A stretch of 64,000 nucleotides of DNA from Aliivibrio sifiae (GTDB lineage Bacteria; Pseudomonadota; Gammaproteobacteria; Enterobacterales; Vibrionaceae). A program made the translations under genes and the position numbers. This document shows positions 20,629 to 34,470 of this stretch, piece after piece. Location of the stretch: the NCBI RefSeq assembly GCF_002954715.1, contig NZ_MSCP01000003.1:323002-387001 (forward strand), given 5' to 3'. The notes under the pieces were generated by a model. The model was not told the origin of the DNA. It made no database searches and saw only the letters and a program-made list of their open reading frames with translations. Every line of letters begins with the position of its first letter. Position 1 is the first letter of the stretch.

Positions 20629-21996
20629 ATGACATTACATACAGACACTATCGTTGCGCAAGCAACAGCCCCTGGCCGAGGCGGCGTAGGCATCATTCGA
20701 GTATCAGGTCCTAAAGCTCAACAAGTCGCTCTAGAAGTGGTAGGAAAGACGCTTAAACCTCGTTACGCAGAATACACCCCATTTAAAGATGAAAGCGGTA
20801 TAGAGCTTGATCAAGGTATTGCGCTTTATTTCCCAAACCCACATTCATTTACTGGTGAAGATGTTCTAGAACTTCAAGGTCATGGTGGCCCTGTAGTCAT
20901 GGATATGCTGATTAAACGCATTCTAAAAATAGATGGCATTCGTACTGCACGCCCAGGTGAGTTTTCAGAAAGAGCCTTCTTAAATGATAAAATGGATTTA
21001 GCTCAAGCAGAAGCCATTGCCGATTTAATTGATGCAAGTTCTGAAGAAGCGGCTAAATCAGCGCTAAATTCATTACAAGGCGTTTTTTCAAACAAGATAA
21101 ACACCTTAGTTGAGTCACTTATTTATTTACGAATTTATGTTGAAGCCGCCATTGATTTCCCAGAAGAAGAGATCGATTTTCTTGCAGACGGTAAAGTCAG
21201 TGGTGATTTACAAGGGATCATTGACAACCTAAACGCTGTTCGTAAAGAAGCGAACCAAGGTGCGATCATGCGTGAAGGCATGAAAGTAGTAATAGCCGGT
21301 CGTCCTAATGCAGGGAAATCAAGCCTACTAAATGCTTTATCGGGCAAAGACAGCGCAATAGTTACTGATATAGCAGGAACCACACGTGACGTACTCAGAG
21401 AGCACATTCATATTGATGGTATGCCTTTACATATCATTGATACAGCCGGTCTTCGTGAAGCCTCTGATGAAGTAGAACGCATTGGTATTGAACGAGCTTG
21501 GGAAGAAATAGCACAAGCTGATCGCGTTTTATTTATGGTTGATGGCACAACAACAGATGCAACCGACCCTAAAGTAATCTGGCCAGAATTTCTTGATCGT
21601 CTTCCTAAAAATATGGGAATGACAGTGATCCGCAATAAAGCAGATCAAACAGGTGAAGAGCTTGGTATTTGCCACGTAAATGATCCTACTCTTATCCGCT
21701 TATCAGCCAAAACAGGCGAAGGTGTTGATGCACTGCGTACTCACTTAAAAGAGTGTATGGGCTTTTCAGGTAACCAAGAAGGTGGCTTTATGGCTCGTAG
21801 ACGCCATTTAGAAGCACTAGAAAAGGCCTCTCAACACCTAGATATAGGCCAGCAACAACTTGAAGGTTATATGGCTGGTGAAATTCTTGCTGAAGAACTG
21901 AGAATAGCACAGCAACACCTGAGTGAAATTACAGGTGAATTTACTTCTGATGACCTGCTAGGACGTATATTTACTTCTTTCTGTATTGGTAAATAA
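20629..21996 (+). CDS. mnmE: tRNA modification GTPase MnmE
   Basis: This 455-residue protein, with MnmG, modifies wobble U34 of several tRNAs to cmnm5U. The N-terminal tetrahydrofolate-binding domain starts [21 protein letters not shown]. The G domain inserted in the helical domain holds [16 protein letters not shown] (near residue 223), the GTTRD switch, DTAGLRE and NKAD. It ends in the invariant FCIGK, whose cysteine is conserved in the family. It is separated from mioC by a terminator. Confidence 0.98.
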   Translation: MTLHTDTIVAQATAPGRGGVGIIRVSGPKAQQVALEVVGKTLKPRYAEYTPFKDESGIELDQGIALYFPNPHSFTGEDVLELQGHGGPVVMDMLIKRILKIDGIRTARPGEFSERAFLNDKMDLAQAEAIADLIDASSEEAAKSALNSLQGVFSNKINTLVESLIYLRIYVEAAIDFPEEEIDFLADGKVSGDLQGIIDNLNAVRKEANQGAIMREGMKVVIAGRPNAGKSSLLNALSGKDSAIVTDIAGTTRDVLREHIHIDGMPLHIIDTAGLREASDEVERIGIERAWEEIAQADRVLFMVDGTTTDATDPKVIWPEFLDRLPKNMGMTVIRNKADQTGEELGICHVNDPTLIRLSAKTGEGVDALRTHLKECMGFSGNQEGGFMARRRHLEALEKASQHLDIGQQQLEGYMAGEILAEELRIAQQHLSEITGEFTSDDLLGRIFTSFCIGK

Positions 21997-22016
21997 CACT
22001 AAATAATACAAACAAT

Positions 22017-22042
22017 AATGGGCTATTACAGCCCATTTTTTA
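22017..22042 (+). terminator. terminator between mnmE and mioC
   Basis: The stem ATGGGCT / AGCCCAT with loop attac is followed by T6. It ends about 12 bases before the mioC ATG, leaving no room for a mioC promoter after it. Confidence 0.8.
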
Positions 22043-22054
22043 TAGGAAAAATTC

Positions 22055-22489
22055 ATGAAAAATGCATCAATCATTACAGGTAGCACCCTAGGAGGTGCTG
22101 AATATGTTGGCGATCATATCGCTGATTTATTAGAGGAAATGGACTTTACAACCGATATCCATAATCAACCTAATTTAGACGAAATAGACAACAGTAGCCT
22201 TTGGATTTTAGTCGTATCTACTCATGGTGCGGGAGACTACCCAGACAACATCAAGCCTTTCATTCAGCAGCTCACCGACAACAACACAAGCATCTCAAAA
22301 GTAAAGTTTGCAATAGTTGCCATTGGTGATTCAAATTACGACACTTTCTGTGCTGCTGGTAAATCACTGCAAAACACCCTTCTAGAATTAGGCGCAACTG
22401 AAAAATTTCCACTTTTAGAAATAGATGTAACCCAACATAGTATCCCTGAAGAGCCGGCAGAATTGTGGCTAAAAGAATATATTTGTTAA
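22055..22489 (+). CDS. mioC: flavodoxin-like protein MioC
   Basis: This 144-residue FMN-binding flavodoxin-fold protein has the phosphate-binding loop near GSTLGGAEYVGDHIAD (residues 9-24) and the STHGAGDYPDN and GDSNYDTFC loops that hold the isoalloxazine. In E. coli it is linked to biotin synthase activity, and its transcription runs into oriC. Here too it points straight into the origin, beginning immediately after a terminator, which raises the question of how it is transcribed. Confidence 0.95.
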   Translation: MKNASIITGSTLGGAEYVGDHIADLLEEMDFTTDIHNQPNLDEIDNSSLWILVVSTHGAGDYPDNIKPFIQQLTDNNTSISKVKFAIVAIGDSNYDTFCAAGKSLQNTLLELGATEKFPLLEIDVTQHSIPEEPAELWLKEYIC

Positions 22490-22500
22490 TAATTCATTTA

Positions 22501-22870
22501 TGATCATGATGAAAAGTTATTAAATAGAAAACATCTACGATGTGGATAACTATAGAAAGATCCAGTGATCAAGTTATAGTTATCCATTGAATAAGATCCA
22601 TTGCCCTACCCCCCTGTGGATAACAAGCTCTTTTATCCTCAAGCCATCCGATCGAAGATCAAAGAAAAGTAACAACTTTGGATCGATCCAAAGTATATGA
22701 TCCAATTGATCATTTAGCACTTATCCACAGAGATCGGCGATCTATATAATAGATCTAATAAGAGATCTCTTTAAAAGATCTTAAATATATTAAGCGATCT
22801 TTCTTTTTTGAACTTCGTCACTTTTTCATTTCTTTCCAAGCTAGAAAAAGGGTAAAATAGATCTCTTAAG
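22501..22870. other. oriC: chromosomal replication origin oriC
   Basis: The gene-free stretch between mioC and mnmG holds perfect DnaA boxes TTATCCACA at 22541-22549 (minus), 22615-22623 (minus) and 22721-22729 (plus), with a near-match TTATCCATT at 22580-22588. I count 17 GATC Dam sites between 22502 and 22863. Three AT-rich 13-mer-like repeats start with GATCT/GATCTT at 22764, 22777 and 22796; these form the likely unwinding element on the mnmG side. This is the known place of oriC on vibrio chromosome 1. Confidence 0.95.
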
Positions 22871-22912
22871 TTAAATTCTTCTAACTCTTTTCATTACACC
22901 TAAGGTCGAATC

Positions 22913-24802
22913 ATGTTTTACCAAGAAAACTTTGATGTCATTGTTATTGGCGGTGGTCATGCTGGTACTGAAGCAGCACTTGCTGCGGCAAGAACAGGAC
23001 AAAAAACACTTCTCCTCACTCATAACATTGACACATTAGGTCAAATGTCGTGTAACCCAGCGATTGGTGGGATCGGCAAGGGCCATTTGGTAAAAGAAGT
23101 GGATGCCTTAGGTGGATTAATGGCACAAGCCATTGATCACGGTGGTATTCAATTTAGAACACTAAATGCTTCAAAAGGTCCTGCAGTACGAGCAACACGT
23201 GCTCAAGCTGATAGAGCATTGTATAAAGCATTCGTTCGTTCAGTATTAGAAAACCAACCAAACTTGACCCTATTTCAACAAGCCGTAGATGATTTGATCA
23301 TTGAAAATGATAAAGTTATCGGCGCAGTTACTCAGATGGGCCTTAAATTCCGTGCTAAATCAGTTGTATTAACCGCTGGAACCTTTTTAGGGGGTCAGAT
23401 ACATATTGGCATGGAAAACTTCTCTGGAGGCCGCGCAGGAGATCCTTCTTCGATCACTTTAGCGCAACGTTTACGAGATCGTCCATTTAGGATCGGCCGC
23501 TTAAAAACAGGAACCCCACCTCGTATTGATGCTCGTACTGTTGATTTTTCAGTACTAGAAGCACAACCAGGTGATAATCCAACACCAGTATTTTCATTCT
23601 TAGGTAATCGTCAACAGCATCCTACGCAGGTTAATTGTTTCATTACTCATACCAATGAAAAAACACATGATGTTATTCGTAAGAACCTTGATCGTAGTCC
23701 AATGTATGCGGGTGTCATTGAAGGTATTGGCCCACGTTACTGCCCTTCAATTGAAGATAAAGTAATGCGCTTTGCAGATAAAGACAGTCACCAAATCTTT
23801 ATTGAACCAGAGGGGCTAACTACGCACGAGTTATACCCAAATGGTATTTCTACAAGCTTACCATTTGATGTTCAATTACAAATTGTTCAATCAATGAAAG
23901 GCTTCGAAAATGCACACATCGTACGTCCTGGTTACGCAATTGAGTACGATTTCTTTGATCCTCGTGATTTAAAATCAACGTATGAAACTAAGTTTATTGA
24001 AGGTTTATTCTTTGCTGGTCAAATCAACGGTACAACTGGATATGAAGAAGCCGCTGCTCAAGGTTTGATGGCTGGTTTGAATGCTAGTTTATTTGCTCAA
24101 GGCAAAGAAGGTTGGAGTCCACGTCGTGATGAAGCGTACATGGGAGTTTTAATTGATGATTTATCAACTCTTGGAACAAAAGAACCTTACCGTATGTTTA
24201 CTTCACGCGCTGAATATCGTTTATCTTTACGCGAAGATAATGCAGATTTACGTTTAACTGAACAAGGTCGTGCTCTTGGTTTAGTTGACGACATTCGTTG
24301 GGCTCGCTTTAGTGAAAAAGTAGAAAATATTGAAAAAGAAAATCAACGATTAAAAGATATTTGGATTAATCCAAAATCTGAAAATATTGATCAAGTAAAT
24401 TCGATCTTAAAAACCCCGATCGTTCGTGAAGCTAATGGTGAGGATCTTCTTCGTCGTCCAGAAGTTACTTACAACTCTTTAGTATCACTTGAAAACTTTG
24501 GTCCAGCGATTGAAGATCTACAAGCAGCAGAGCAAGTTGAAATTCAAGTTAAATATGCAGGTTATATTCAACGTCAGCGAGATGAAATTGAAAAATCATT
24601 ACGCCACGAAAATACAAAACTGCCATTAGATTTGGATTACAGCAAAGTAAAAGGCCTTTCAAATGAAGTGGTTGCTAAGTTAAGCGACGCAAAACCAGAA
24701 ACTCTTGGTATTGCTTCTCGTATTTCTGGTATTACTCCAGCTGCGATTTCAATTTTATTGGTTCATTTAAAGAAACACGGTTTATTAAAAAAAGGTGAGT
24801 AA
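22913..24802 (+). CDS. mnmG: tRNA uridine-5-carboxymethylaminomethyl modification enzyme MnmG (GidA)
   Basis: This 629-residue FAD enzyme is the partner of MnmE in forming cmnm5U34 in tRNA. The dinucleotide fold is [20 protein letters not shown] near residue 11. [23 protein letters not shown], the FAD-site segment [12 protein letters not shown] and [11 protein letters not shown] are all family signatures. The C-terminal helical domain binds MnmE. Its promoter must lie in or beside oriC. It overlaps rsmG by 8 bases. Confidence 0.98.
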   Translation: MFYQENFDVIVIGGGHAGTEAALAAARTGQKTLLLTHNIDTLGQMSCNPAIGGIGKGHLVKEVDALGGLMAQAIDHGGIQFRTLNASKGPAVRATRAQADRALYKAFVRSVLENQPNLTLFQQAVDDLIIENDKVIGAVTQMGLKFRAKSVVLTAGTFLGGQIHIGMENFSGGRAGDPSSITLAQRLRDRPFRIGRLKTGTPPRIDARTVDFSVLEAQPGDNPTPVFSFLGNRQQHPTQVNCFITHTNEKTHDVIRKNLDRSPMYAGVIEGIGPRYCPSIEDKVMRFADKDSHQIFIEPEGLTTHELYPNGISTSLPFDVQLQIVQSMKGFENAHIVRPGYAIEYDFFDPRDLKSTYETKFIEGLFFAGQINGTTGYEEAAAQGLMAGLNASLFAQGKEGWSPRRDEAYMGVLIDDLSTLGTKEPYRMFTSRAEYRLSLREDNADLRLTEQGRALGLVDDIRWARFSEKVENIEKENQRLKDIWINPKSENIDQVNSILKTPIVREANGEDLLRRPEVTYNSLVSLENFGPAIEDLQAAEQVEIQVKYAGYIQRQRDEIEKSLRHENTKLPLDLDYSKVKGLSNEVVAKLSDAKPETLGIASRISGITPAAISILLVHLKKHGLLKKGE

Positions 24803-25436
24803 TGTGACCGATTTATCTCAACAATTCGATCGTTTGATTGCTCAAACTGATTTAACTGTCTCTGAATTGCAAAAAGAACAGTTACTTGGTTATGTAGCTC
24901 TACTTCACAAGTGGAATAAAGCGTATAACTTAACCTCAGTAAGAAACCCAAGTGAAATGGTTATTAAACATATCTTGGATAGTATCGTTGTTAGTCCAAA
25001 GCTATCAGGTCAACGTTTTATTGATGTTGGTACAGGACCTGGTTTACCAGGTATTCCATTAGCTATCATGAACCCTGATAAATCATTTACACTGTTAGAT
25101 AGCTTAGGAAAACGAATTCGTTTTATTAAACAAGTTATTCATGAGTTAAAAATTAACAATGTCACACCAATTCAAAGTCGTGTTGAAGAGTTTCAACCAG
25201 AAGAAAAGTTTGATGCAGTCCTAAGTCGTGCGTTTGCATCAATGACAGACATGGTGAATTGGTGTCATCATCTACCTAAAGAAGAAGATGGTGTATTTTT
25301 GGCATTAAAAGGGATCTATTCAGAAGATGAAGCAAATGATCTTCCTGAGTGGTGTTCGGTCAGAGATGTAGCGACATTAATCGTTCCGGAGTTAGAAGGT
25401 GAAAGACATTTAGTCACCTTAACCGGAAAAAAATAA
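24795..25436 (+). CDS. rsmG: 16S rRNA (guanine-N7) methyltransferase RsmG (GidB)
   Basis: This 213-residue Rossmann-fold methyltransferase uses SAM to make m7G527 in 16S rRNA. The SAM-binding segment is [17 protein letters not shown] near residue 75, followed by [11 protein letters not shown]. It starts with GTG inside the end of mnmG (GTG at 24804 is an alternative); the AAAAAAGGTGAG stretch supplies the ribosome site. The order mnmG-rsmG-parA-parB is the ancestral origin cluster. Confidence 0.97.
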   Translation: MSNVTDLSQQFDRLIAQTDLTVSELQKEQLLGYVALLHKWNKAYNLTSVRNPSEMVIKHILDSIVVSPKLSGQRFIDVGTGPGLPGIPLAIMNPDKSFTLLDSLGKRIRFIKQVIHELKINNVTPIQSRVEEFQPEEKFDAVLSRAFASMTDMVNWCHHLPKEEDGVFLALKGIYSEDEANDLPEWCSVRDVATLIVPELEGERHLVTLTGKK

Positions 25437-25453
25437 TGGAATAAGAGGTTAGT

Positions 25454-26254
25454 GTGGGAAAAGTTATCTCTATTGCGAACCAGAAAGGTGGCGTAGGTAA
25501 AACAACAACAGCGGTGAATCTTGCCGCTTCTATGGCAGCAACACATCGAAAAGTTCTACTTATTGACTTAGACGCGCAAGGTAATGCGACGATGGCCAGT
25601 GGGGTTGATAAATACGATGTAGATGCTACTGCTTATGAGTTGTTGGTTGACGAAGTGCCTTTTGAAAAGGTTGTGATAGAGGAAACATCTGGAGGCTATG
25701 ACTTAATAGCAGCAAATGGTGATATTACTGCTGCTGAGATTAAGTTAATGGAAGTTTTTGCGCGAGAAGTTCGCTTGCGCAACATGATCTACCCAATTCG
25801 TGGTAACTATGATTTCATCTTTATTGATTGCCCTCCCGCTCTAAATCTCCTTACAATTAACGCCATGGCAGCATCTGATTCTGTATTAGTTCCTATGCAG
25901 TGTGAATATTATGCACTAGAGGGACTTACCGCTTTAATTGATACTATTGGTAAATTAGCCGCTGTAGTGAATGCTGATTTAAAGATCGAAGGGTTATTAA
26001 GAACCATGTTCGATCCTCGCAATCGCTTAGCTAATGATGTATCGGATCAACTAAAAAAACATTTCGGAGACAAAGTGTATCGTACTGTCATTCCTCGAAA
26101 TGTGCGTTTAGCAGAAGCGCCAAGTCATGGTAAACCTGCAATGTATTATGATAAATACTCAAATGGTGCAAAAGCATATTTAGCTCTTGCCGGAGAGATA
26201 ATTCGCCGTGACGAAGTGGAAAAAGAAAGGGAAACAGAAATTCATGGGAAATAA
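25454..26254 (+). CDS. parA: chromosome partitioning ATPase ParA (Soj)
   Basis: This 266-residue deviant-Walker ATPase has KGGVGKTT at residues 10-17 with the signature lysine, DLDAQGNAT and the Walker B region FIFIDCPPALNLLT. It binds DNA non-specifically and pulls ParB-parS complexes apart. The start is GTG at 25454 after AAGAGGT. It lacks the long N-terminal helix-turn-helix domain of plasmid ParA, so it is the type Ib/Soj form. It overlaps parB by 11 bases. Confidence 0.97.
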   Translation: MGKVISIANQKGGVGKTTTAVNLAASMAATHRKVLLIDLDAQGNATMASGVDKYDVDATAYELLVDEVPFEKVVIEETSGGYDLIAANGDITAAEIKLMEVFAREVRLRNMIYPIRGNYDFIFIDCPPALNLLTINAMAASDSVLVPMQCEYYALEGLTALIDTIGKLAAVVNADLKIEGLLRTMFDPRNRLANDVSDQLKKHFGDKVYRTVIPRNVRLAEAPSHGKPAMYYDKYSNGAKAYLALAGEIIRRDEVEKERETEIHGK

Positions 26255-27128
26255 ACGTGGTTTAGGTAAAGGATTAGATGCCCTATTAGCAACAAGTTCA
26301 CTGGCTCGTGAAAAGCAAGTTGCAGCAGAACAAAGTGAATCTATTTCAAAAGAAACTCAATTGGTTGAGCTGGGTATCCATCAACTGAATGCGGGTCATT
26401 ATCAACCAAGAAAAATAATGGAAGAAGAAGCATTAGAGGAATTATCTGCTTCCATTCGTTCTCAAGGCATTATTCAACCTATCGTTGTTCGTCAAACTTC
26501 CCATCAACAATATGAGATCATTGCTGGCGAAAGACGTTTTCGTGCAGCTAAAAAAGCAGGATTAAAACACGTACCTTGTGTTGTTAAGTCAGTTGAAGAT
26601 AAAGCCGCAATTGCAATGGCACTGATTGAAAATATTCAACGTGAAGATCTTAATGCAATAGAAGAAGCACAAGCGTTAGAGCGCCTACAGCAAGAGTTTG
26701 AATTAACGCATCAGCAGATCTCTGAAGTGATTGGTAAATCTCGTACTACGGTGACAAATTTATTACGTTTAAATGCACTTTCTGATGAAGTGAAAGCTCT
26801 TGTTGAGAGTAAATCGTTAGAAATGGGTCATGCGCGAGCGTTATTAGCATTAGACCTTGAATCTCAAATTGAACTCGCTCAATTAGTTATAAAAAAGAAA
26901 CTAAATGTTCGTCAAACAGAACAACAAGTTAAAGCGTTGTTATCACCTAAAAAAGAAGAAAAACCAGTAAAGCAAGATGTAGAAATGGCCGAGGTATCGG
27001 ATAAGTTATCTGCAATGCTTGGTTCTAAAGTTGTTATTAATCGAAACTCATCAGGTAAAGGGAAGGTAACGATTACCTTTGACGAGGCTCACAAATTAGA
27101 ACAACTTATCGCAAAGCTAGAAAGCTAA
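26244..27128 (+). CDS. parB: chromosome partitioning protein ParB (Spo0J)
   Basis: This 294-residue CTP-dependent DNA clamp loads at parS. The start at ATG 26244 gives MGNKRGLGKGLDALLATSS, the usual N-terminal ParA-stimulating peptide. The in-frame extension upstream falls within parA and is rejected. The CTP-binding box is GERRFRAAKKAG, the ENIQREDLNAIEEA motif follows, and the helix-turn-helix is in LTHQQISEVIGKSRTTVTNLLRL. A C-terminal dimer domain ends the protein. A matching parS lies in recF. Confidence 0.97.
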   Translation: MGNKRGLGKGLDALLATSSLAREKQVAAEQSESISKETQLVELGIHQLNAGHYQPRKIMEEEALEELSASIRSQGIIQPIVVRQTSHQQYEIIAGERRFRAAKKAGLKHVPCVVKSVEDKAAIAMALIENIQREDLNAIEEAQALERLQQEFELTHQQISEVIGKSRTTVTNLLRLNALSDEVKALVESKSLEMGHARALLALDLESQIELAQLVIKKKLNVRQTEQQVKALLSPKKEEKPVKQDVEMAEVSDKLSAMLGSKVVINRNSSGKGKVTITFDEAHKLEQLIAKLES

Positions 27129-27224
27129 GTGTGATATAAAACGGTGTTTAAAAGCAAAATTGTATTTTACGTCGTAAAAGTTATTGCTTTGTTCTCATAA
27201 ATGTAACTTTTTAATGCTATTTGA

Positions 27225-27252
27225 TTGCATTCATATCGGTGCAACGTATAAT
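27225..27252 (+). promoter_or_regulatory. candidate promoter of the ATP synthase operon
   Basis: TTGCAT (27225-27230) and TATAAT (27247-27252) are 16 bases apart and lie about 65 bases before atpI. By-eye sigma-70 match. Confidence 0.6.
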
Positions 27253-27317
27253 TTTTGCAAAATCTTTGCCTTCTGTTGATATATATCAAGGCAAAGATGC
27301 TTTAAAAGGAAGAATAC

Positions 27318-28513
<1,196 letters not shown>

Positions 28514-28558
28514 TTTAAATTTTTAATACAACTCTATCTATTCAATTGGAGAATATAA

Positions 28559-28816
<258 letters not shown>

Positions 28817-28872
28817 TCTAGCCTTTTGCTAATTGAATTTTTGTAGCTGATTCTTAACGAGGGGTAGCTGTT

Positions 28873-29343
28873 GTGAATATGAACGCAACTCTGCTTGGTC
28901 AAGCAATCGCTTTCGCACTGTTTGTTTGGTTCTGCATGAAATATGTATGGCCACCAATCATGGAAGCGATCGAGGAACGTCAGAAGAAAATTGCTGACGG
29001 TTTATCTGCCGCTGAACGCGCAGCTAAAGACCTTGATTTGGCACAAGCCAATGCTTCTGATCAACTGAAAGAAGCAAAACGCGCTGCAACTGAGATCATC
29101 GAACAAGCGAATAAACGCAAAGGCCAAATTTTGGATGAAGCTCGTGAAGAAGCTTTGACTGAACGTCAAAAAATTCTTACGCAAGGTGAAGCTGAACTTG
29201 AGTCTGAACGTAAACGCGCTCGCGATGAACTGCGTAAACAAGTTGCAACTCTGGCTGTGATTGGTGCCGAGAAGATCTTGGAGCGTTCTATTGATATAGA
29301 ATCTCAAAGAGATATTCTTGATAACATCACTGCGAAATTGTAA
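28873..29343 (+). CDS. atpF: ATP synthase F0 subunit b
   Basis: This 156-residue peripheral stalk subunit has one N-terminal membrane helix ([20 protein letters not shown]) and a long charged helix to about residue 140 that dimerises as a right-handed coiled coil. The GTG start ([10 protein letters not shown]) is chosen because it gives exactly the length and N-terminus of E. coli subunit b; the ATG two codons on is possible. The ribosome site AGGGGTAG precedes it. Confidence 0.97.
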   Translation: MNMNATLLGQAIAFALFVWFCMKYVWPPIMEAIEERQKKIADGLSAAERAAKDLDLAQANASDQLKEAKRAATEIIEQANKRKGQILDEAREEALTERQKILTQGEAELESERKRARDELRKQVATLAVIGAEKILERSIDIESQRDILDNITAKL

Positions 29344-29360
29344 GTAAAAGGGGGCAAGAT

Positions 29361-29894
29361 ATGTCAACAATGACAACCATCGCACGCCCCTACGCGAAAG
29401 CAGCTTTTGACTTTGCGGTCGAAAAAGGCGAATTGGACCTATGGGTTCAAATGCTAACTTTTTGTTCAGAAGTCTCAAAAAATGAAGATGTTGCTCAGTT
29501 ACTGGATGGCGCTATTGCGTCAGATAAACTGTCAGAAATCTTTATTTCAATTTGTGGTGAACAACTGAACGAGTTTGGACAAAATCTAATTCATGTTATG
29601 GCTGAAAACGGCCGTTTGAAGATTTTACCTAGTGTGTTAGAGCAATTTATCTTTTTAAAGCATGAGCTTGAAAAAGAAATTGATGCTGAAGTTACTTCAG
29701 CAATTGAACTGACTGAACAGCAAAAAGCTGACATTAGTGCCAAACTTGAAGCTCGTCTAGAGCGCAAAGTGAAGCTGAATTGTAGCGTAGATGAGGCCCT
29801 GTTAGCTGGGGTCATAATTCGAGCCGGAGACCTAGTCATTGATAACTCAGCACGTGGCCGTTTAAGCCGCCTGAGTGAAACATTGCAGTCTTGA
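29361..29894 (+). CDS. atpH: ATP synthase F1 subunit delta
   Basis: This 177-residue protein links the F1 head to the b stalk. The N-terminus [18 protein letters not shown] is the conserved alpha-subunit-binding helical bundle. The C-terminal [20 protein letters not shown] is the family signature. It follows atpF by 17 bases and precedes atpA by 13. Length equals the E. coli subunit. Confidence 0.97.
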   Translation: MSTMTTIARPYAKAAFDFAVEKGELDLWVQMLTFCSEVSKNEDVAQLLDGAIASDKLSEIFISICGEQLNEFGQNLIHVMAENGRLKILPSVLEQFIFLKHELEKEIDAEVTSAIELTEQQKADISAKLEARLERKVKLNCSVDEALLAGVIIRAGDLVIDNSARGRLSRLSETLQS

Positions 29895-29907
29895 TGGGGA
29901 ATGGAGC

Positions 29908-31449
29908 ATGCAACTTAATTCCACGGAAATTAGCGATCTAATCAAACAACGCATTGAAAAATTCAACGTTGTAAGTGAAGCTCGTAATGAAGGTACAATC
30001 GTTTCGGTAAGCGACGGTATCATTCGTATCCACGGCCTTGCAGATGTTATGCAAGGCGAAATGATTGAATTACCGGGTGGCCGTTATGCGCTAGCACTTA
30101 ACCTTGAGCGTGACTCAGTTGGTGCTGTTGTAATGGGCCCATATGCTGACCTACAGGAAGGCATGAAAGTAACAGGTACTGGTCGTATCCTTGAAGTGCC
30201 AGTAGGTCCTGAAATGCTAGGTCGTGTTGTAAACACACTTGGTGAGCCAATTGATGGTAAAGGCCCTATTGATGCGAAACTGACTTCTCCAGTAGAAGTG
30301 ATTGCACCTGGTGTAATCGATCGTAAATCAGTAGACCAACCTGTACAAACTGGCTACAAGTCAGTTGACTCAATGATCCCAATCGGCCGTGGTCAGCGTG
30401 AGCTAATCATCGGTGACCGTCAGACTGGTAAAACAGCAATGGCGATTGATGCGATCATTAACCAGAAAAATTCTGGTATTTTCTCAATCTATGTTGCGAT
30501 TGGCCAAAAGGCATCAACAATTGCTAACGTAGTTCGCAAATTAGAAGAGCACGGCGCGTTAGCTAACACTATCGTTGTTGTTGCTTCTGCTTCTGAATCT
30601 GCTGCGCTGCAATATCTTGCACCGTACTCAGGTTGTGCGATGGGTGAATACTTCCGTGACCGCGGTGAAGATGCTCTGATTGTTTATGATGACCTATCTA
30701 AGCAAGCTGTAGCTTATCGTCAGATTTCTCTACTACTGAAACGTCCACCAGGTCGTGAAGCATTCCCTGGCGACGTATTCTATTTACACTCTCGTCTACT
30801 AGAGCGTGCTGCTCGTGTAAGCGAAGCGTATGTTGAGAAATTCACTAATGGTGAAGTGAAAGGTAAAACTGGTTCTTTAACTGCTCTACCTATCATCGAA
30901 ACTCAAGCTGGTGACGTATCTGCATTCGTACCAACCAACGTAATCTCGATTACCGATGGTCAGATCTTCCTACAAACAGAACTGTTCACTGCTGGTGTTC
31001 GTCCTGCGGTAGACCCTGGTATTTCTGTATCTCGTGTAGGTGGTGCTGCGCAAACTAAGATCATTAAGAAACTGTCTGGTGGTATTCGTACTGCTCTTGC
31101 ACAGTATCGTGAACTTGCAGCATTTGCTCAGTTCTCATCTGATCTTGATGACGCGACTAAGAAGCAACTTGATCACGGTGAAAAAGTAACTGAACTTATG
31201 AAACAGAAACAGTACGCTCCAATGTCTGTTTTTGATCAAGCGTTAGTTATCTTTACCGCTGAGAAAGGCTACTTGAATGATGTTGAGCTTTCTAAGCTTG
31301 CTGATTTTGAAGAAGCTCTGCTGTCGTATGCTCGTGGTCAATTTGCCGATCTAGCAACAGAGATCGACTCATCGGGTGCTTGGAATAATGAAGTTGAAGC
31401 TCAGTTTGTGAAACTGGTTGAAGATTTCAAAGCAACCCAGACCTGGTAA
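29908..31449 (+). CDS. atpA: ATP synthase F1 subunit alpha
   Basis: This 513-residue non-catalytic nucleotide-binding subunit has P-loop GDRQTGKTA near residue 169 and the alpha signature [17 protein letters not shown] near 364. The start at ATG 29908 gives [16 protein letters not shown], the usual N-terminus; an upstream in-frame start would run into atpH and is rejected. Codon use is strongly biased, as expected of a highly expressed gene. Length is the same as in E. coli. Confidence 0.98.
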   Translation: MQLNSTEISDLIKQRIEKFNVVSEARNEGTIVSVSDGIIRIHGLADVMQGEMIELPGGRYALALNLERDSVGAVVMGPYADLQEGMKVTGTGRILEVPVGPEMLGRVVNTLGEPIDGKGPIDAKLTSPVEVIAPGVIDRKSVDQPVQTGYKSVDSMIPIGRGQRELIIGDRQTGKTAMAIDAIINQKNSGIFSIYVAIGQKASTIANVVRKLEEHGALANTIVVVASASESAALQYLAPYSGCAMGEYFRDRGEDALIVYDDLSKQAVAYRQISLLLKRPPGREAFPGDVFYLHSRLLERAARVSEAYVEKFTNGEVKGKTGSLTALPIIETQAGDVSAFVPTNVISITDGQIFLQTELFTAGVRPAVDPGISVSRVGGAAQTKIIKKLSGGIRTALAQYRELAAFAQFSSDLDDATKKQLDHGEKVTELMKQKQYAPMSVFDQALVIFTAEKGYLNDVELSKLADFEEALLSYARGQFADLATEIDSSGAWNNEVEAQFVKLVEDFKATQTW

Positions 31450-31494
31450 TTCGTTGGTGGCCTGTTATGGGTCACCCGAAAACGGAGAGTAACG

Positions 31495-32361
31495 ATGGCC
31501 GGTGCGAAAGAGATTCGTAACAAGATCGGGAGTGTAAAAAGCACTCAAAAGATCACGAAAGCAATGGAAATGGTAGCTGCTTCTAAAATGCGTCGCTCGC
31601 AAGAGTCGATGGCAGCATCTCGCCCATATGCTGACACAATACGTAAAGTAATCGGTCATTTAGCGCTTGGTAGCCTTGAGTATCGTCATCCGTATCTTGA
31701 GGAACGCGAAGCTAAGCGTGTTGGTTACATTGTTATTTCTAGTGATCGTGGTTTATGTGGTGGCTTAAACATTAACTTGTTTAAAAAAGTCATGGCAGAA
31801 ATGAATACATGGTCAAAAGATGGTGTTGAAATTGATTTAGCCGTTATCGGCTCAAAAGCAACAGCATTTTTTAACAGCTATGGCGGTAATGTTATTGCTC
31901 AAAATTCAGGACTAGGCGATAACCCAAGTCTTGAAGAATTGATCGGTAGTGTTGGTGTTATGCTGAAGAAATACGATGAAGGCCAGTTGGATCGCCTATA
32001 TGTAGTGAACAATAAGTTCATTAACACAATGGTGCAAGAGCCAGCAATTGACCAATTACTTCCTTTGCCTAAATCTGAAGATGAAGCAATGAAACGTACT
32101 CATTCTTGGGACTACATTTACGAGCCTGAGCCTAAACTACTACTAGATACATTATTGGTTCGATACGTTGAATCACAAGTATATCAAGGTGTAGTTGAAA
32201 ACTTGGCGTGTGAACATGTAGCGCGAATGATTGCGATGAAAGCAGCAACTGATAATGCTGGTGACATCATTGATGAACTGCAACTTGTGTATAACAAAGC
32301 CCGTCAATCGGCTATTACACAAGAGCTTTCTGAAATTGTTTCAGGCGCATCAGCGGTTTAA
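31495..32361 (+). CDS. atpG: ATP synthase F1 subunit gamma
   Basis: This 288-residue central rotor shaft has an N-terminal coiled-coil helix starting [20 protein letters not shown] and a matching C-terminal helix [18 protein letters not shown]...[12 protein letters not shown], the two strands of the shaft, with an alpha/beta domain between ([10 protein letters not shown]). The ribosome site ACGGAGAG lies 6 bases upstream. Usual length for the family. Confidence 0.98.
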   Translation: MAGAKEIRNKIGSVKSTQKITKAMEMVAASKMRRSQESMAASRPYADTIRKVIGHLALGSLEYRHPYLEEREAKRVGYIVISSDRGLCGGLNINLFKKVMAEMNTWSKDGVEIDLAVIGSKATAFFNSYGGNVIAQNSGLGDNPSLEELIGSVGVMLKKYDEGQLDRLYVVNNKFINTMVQEPAIDQLLPLPKSEDEAMKRTHSWDYIYEPEPKLLLDTLLVRYVESQVYQGVVENLACEHVARMIAMKAATDNAGDIIDELQLVYNKARQSAITQELSEIVSGASAV

Positions 32362-32367
32362 GCATAG

Positions 32368-33798
<1,431 letters not shown>

Positions 33799-33816
33799 GG
33801 CTGATTAGGAGGCGAT

Positions 33817-34239
33817 ATGGCAGCAATGACCTTTCACCTGGACGTTGTAAGTGCTGAGAAGAAACTATTCTCAGGACTAGTTGAAACGATTCAGGTGACC
33901 GGTAGCGAAGGTGAACTTGGTATTTTCCATGGTCACGCACCGCTGCTGACCGCTATCACGCCTGGTATGGTGCGTATTGTTAAACAACATGGCCACGAAG
34001 AAATTATTTATATTTCTGGTGGTATTGTTGAGGTTCAACCTGGTTCGGCAACTGTTCTTGCAGATGCCGCTATCCGCGGTGAAGACCTAGACGCAGCTAA
34101 GGCAGAAGAAGCTAAACGCAAGGCTGAGGAGAATATCCGTAATCAGCATGGCGACATTAACTTCGCTCAAGCGGCCAGTGATTTGGCTAAAGCGATCGCA
34201 CAGCTTCGAGTTATCGAACTGACAAAACGTTCGCGTTAA
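33817..34239 (+). CDS. atpC: ATP synthase F1 subunit epsilon
   Basis: This 140-residue rotor subunit can inhibit hydrolysis. The N-terminal beta-sandwich ([50 protein letters not shown]) is followed by a C-terminal helical hairpin (residues ~90-138). It ends the operon and a strong terminator follows. The ribosome site TTAGGAGG is nearly the perfect anti-16S match. Confidence 0.98.
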   Translation: MAAMTFHLDVVSAEKKLFSGLVETIQVTGSEGELGIFHGHAPLLTAITPGMVRIVKQHGHEEIIYISGGIVEVQPGSATVLADAAIRGEDLDAAKAEEAKRKAEENIRNQHGDINFAQAASDLAKAIAQLRVIELTKRSR

Positions 34240-34257
34240 TCAAGCACCATTAGAAAG

Positions 34258-34286
34258 AAGGCGACCTATATGGTCGCCTTTTCTTT
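34258..34286 (+). terminator. terminator of the atp operon
   Basis: The stem AAGGCGACC / GGTCGCCTT with a 5-nt loop is followed by a T-rich tail, about 18 bases after the atpC stop. Confidence 0.88.
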
Positions 34287-34470
34287 ATTGTTCGCTGTAA
34301 TTCTTACTAATCTCTCACCCTATCGCGTATTTTTTAGCATATAATTTAACCCGCATATTAATCCCATTGGTTATTCATTAATAAAATGATGAAGTAAGTA
34401 ATGGATTTAGTATTTTTGGTATTAACGAGCTAGGCAAATTAAGTCAGCATAAAAATAAAATGGGCTTCCT

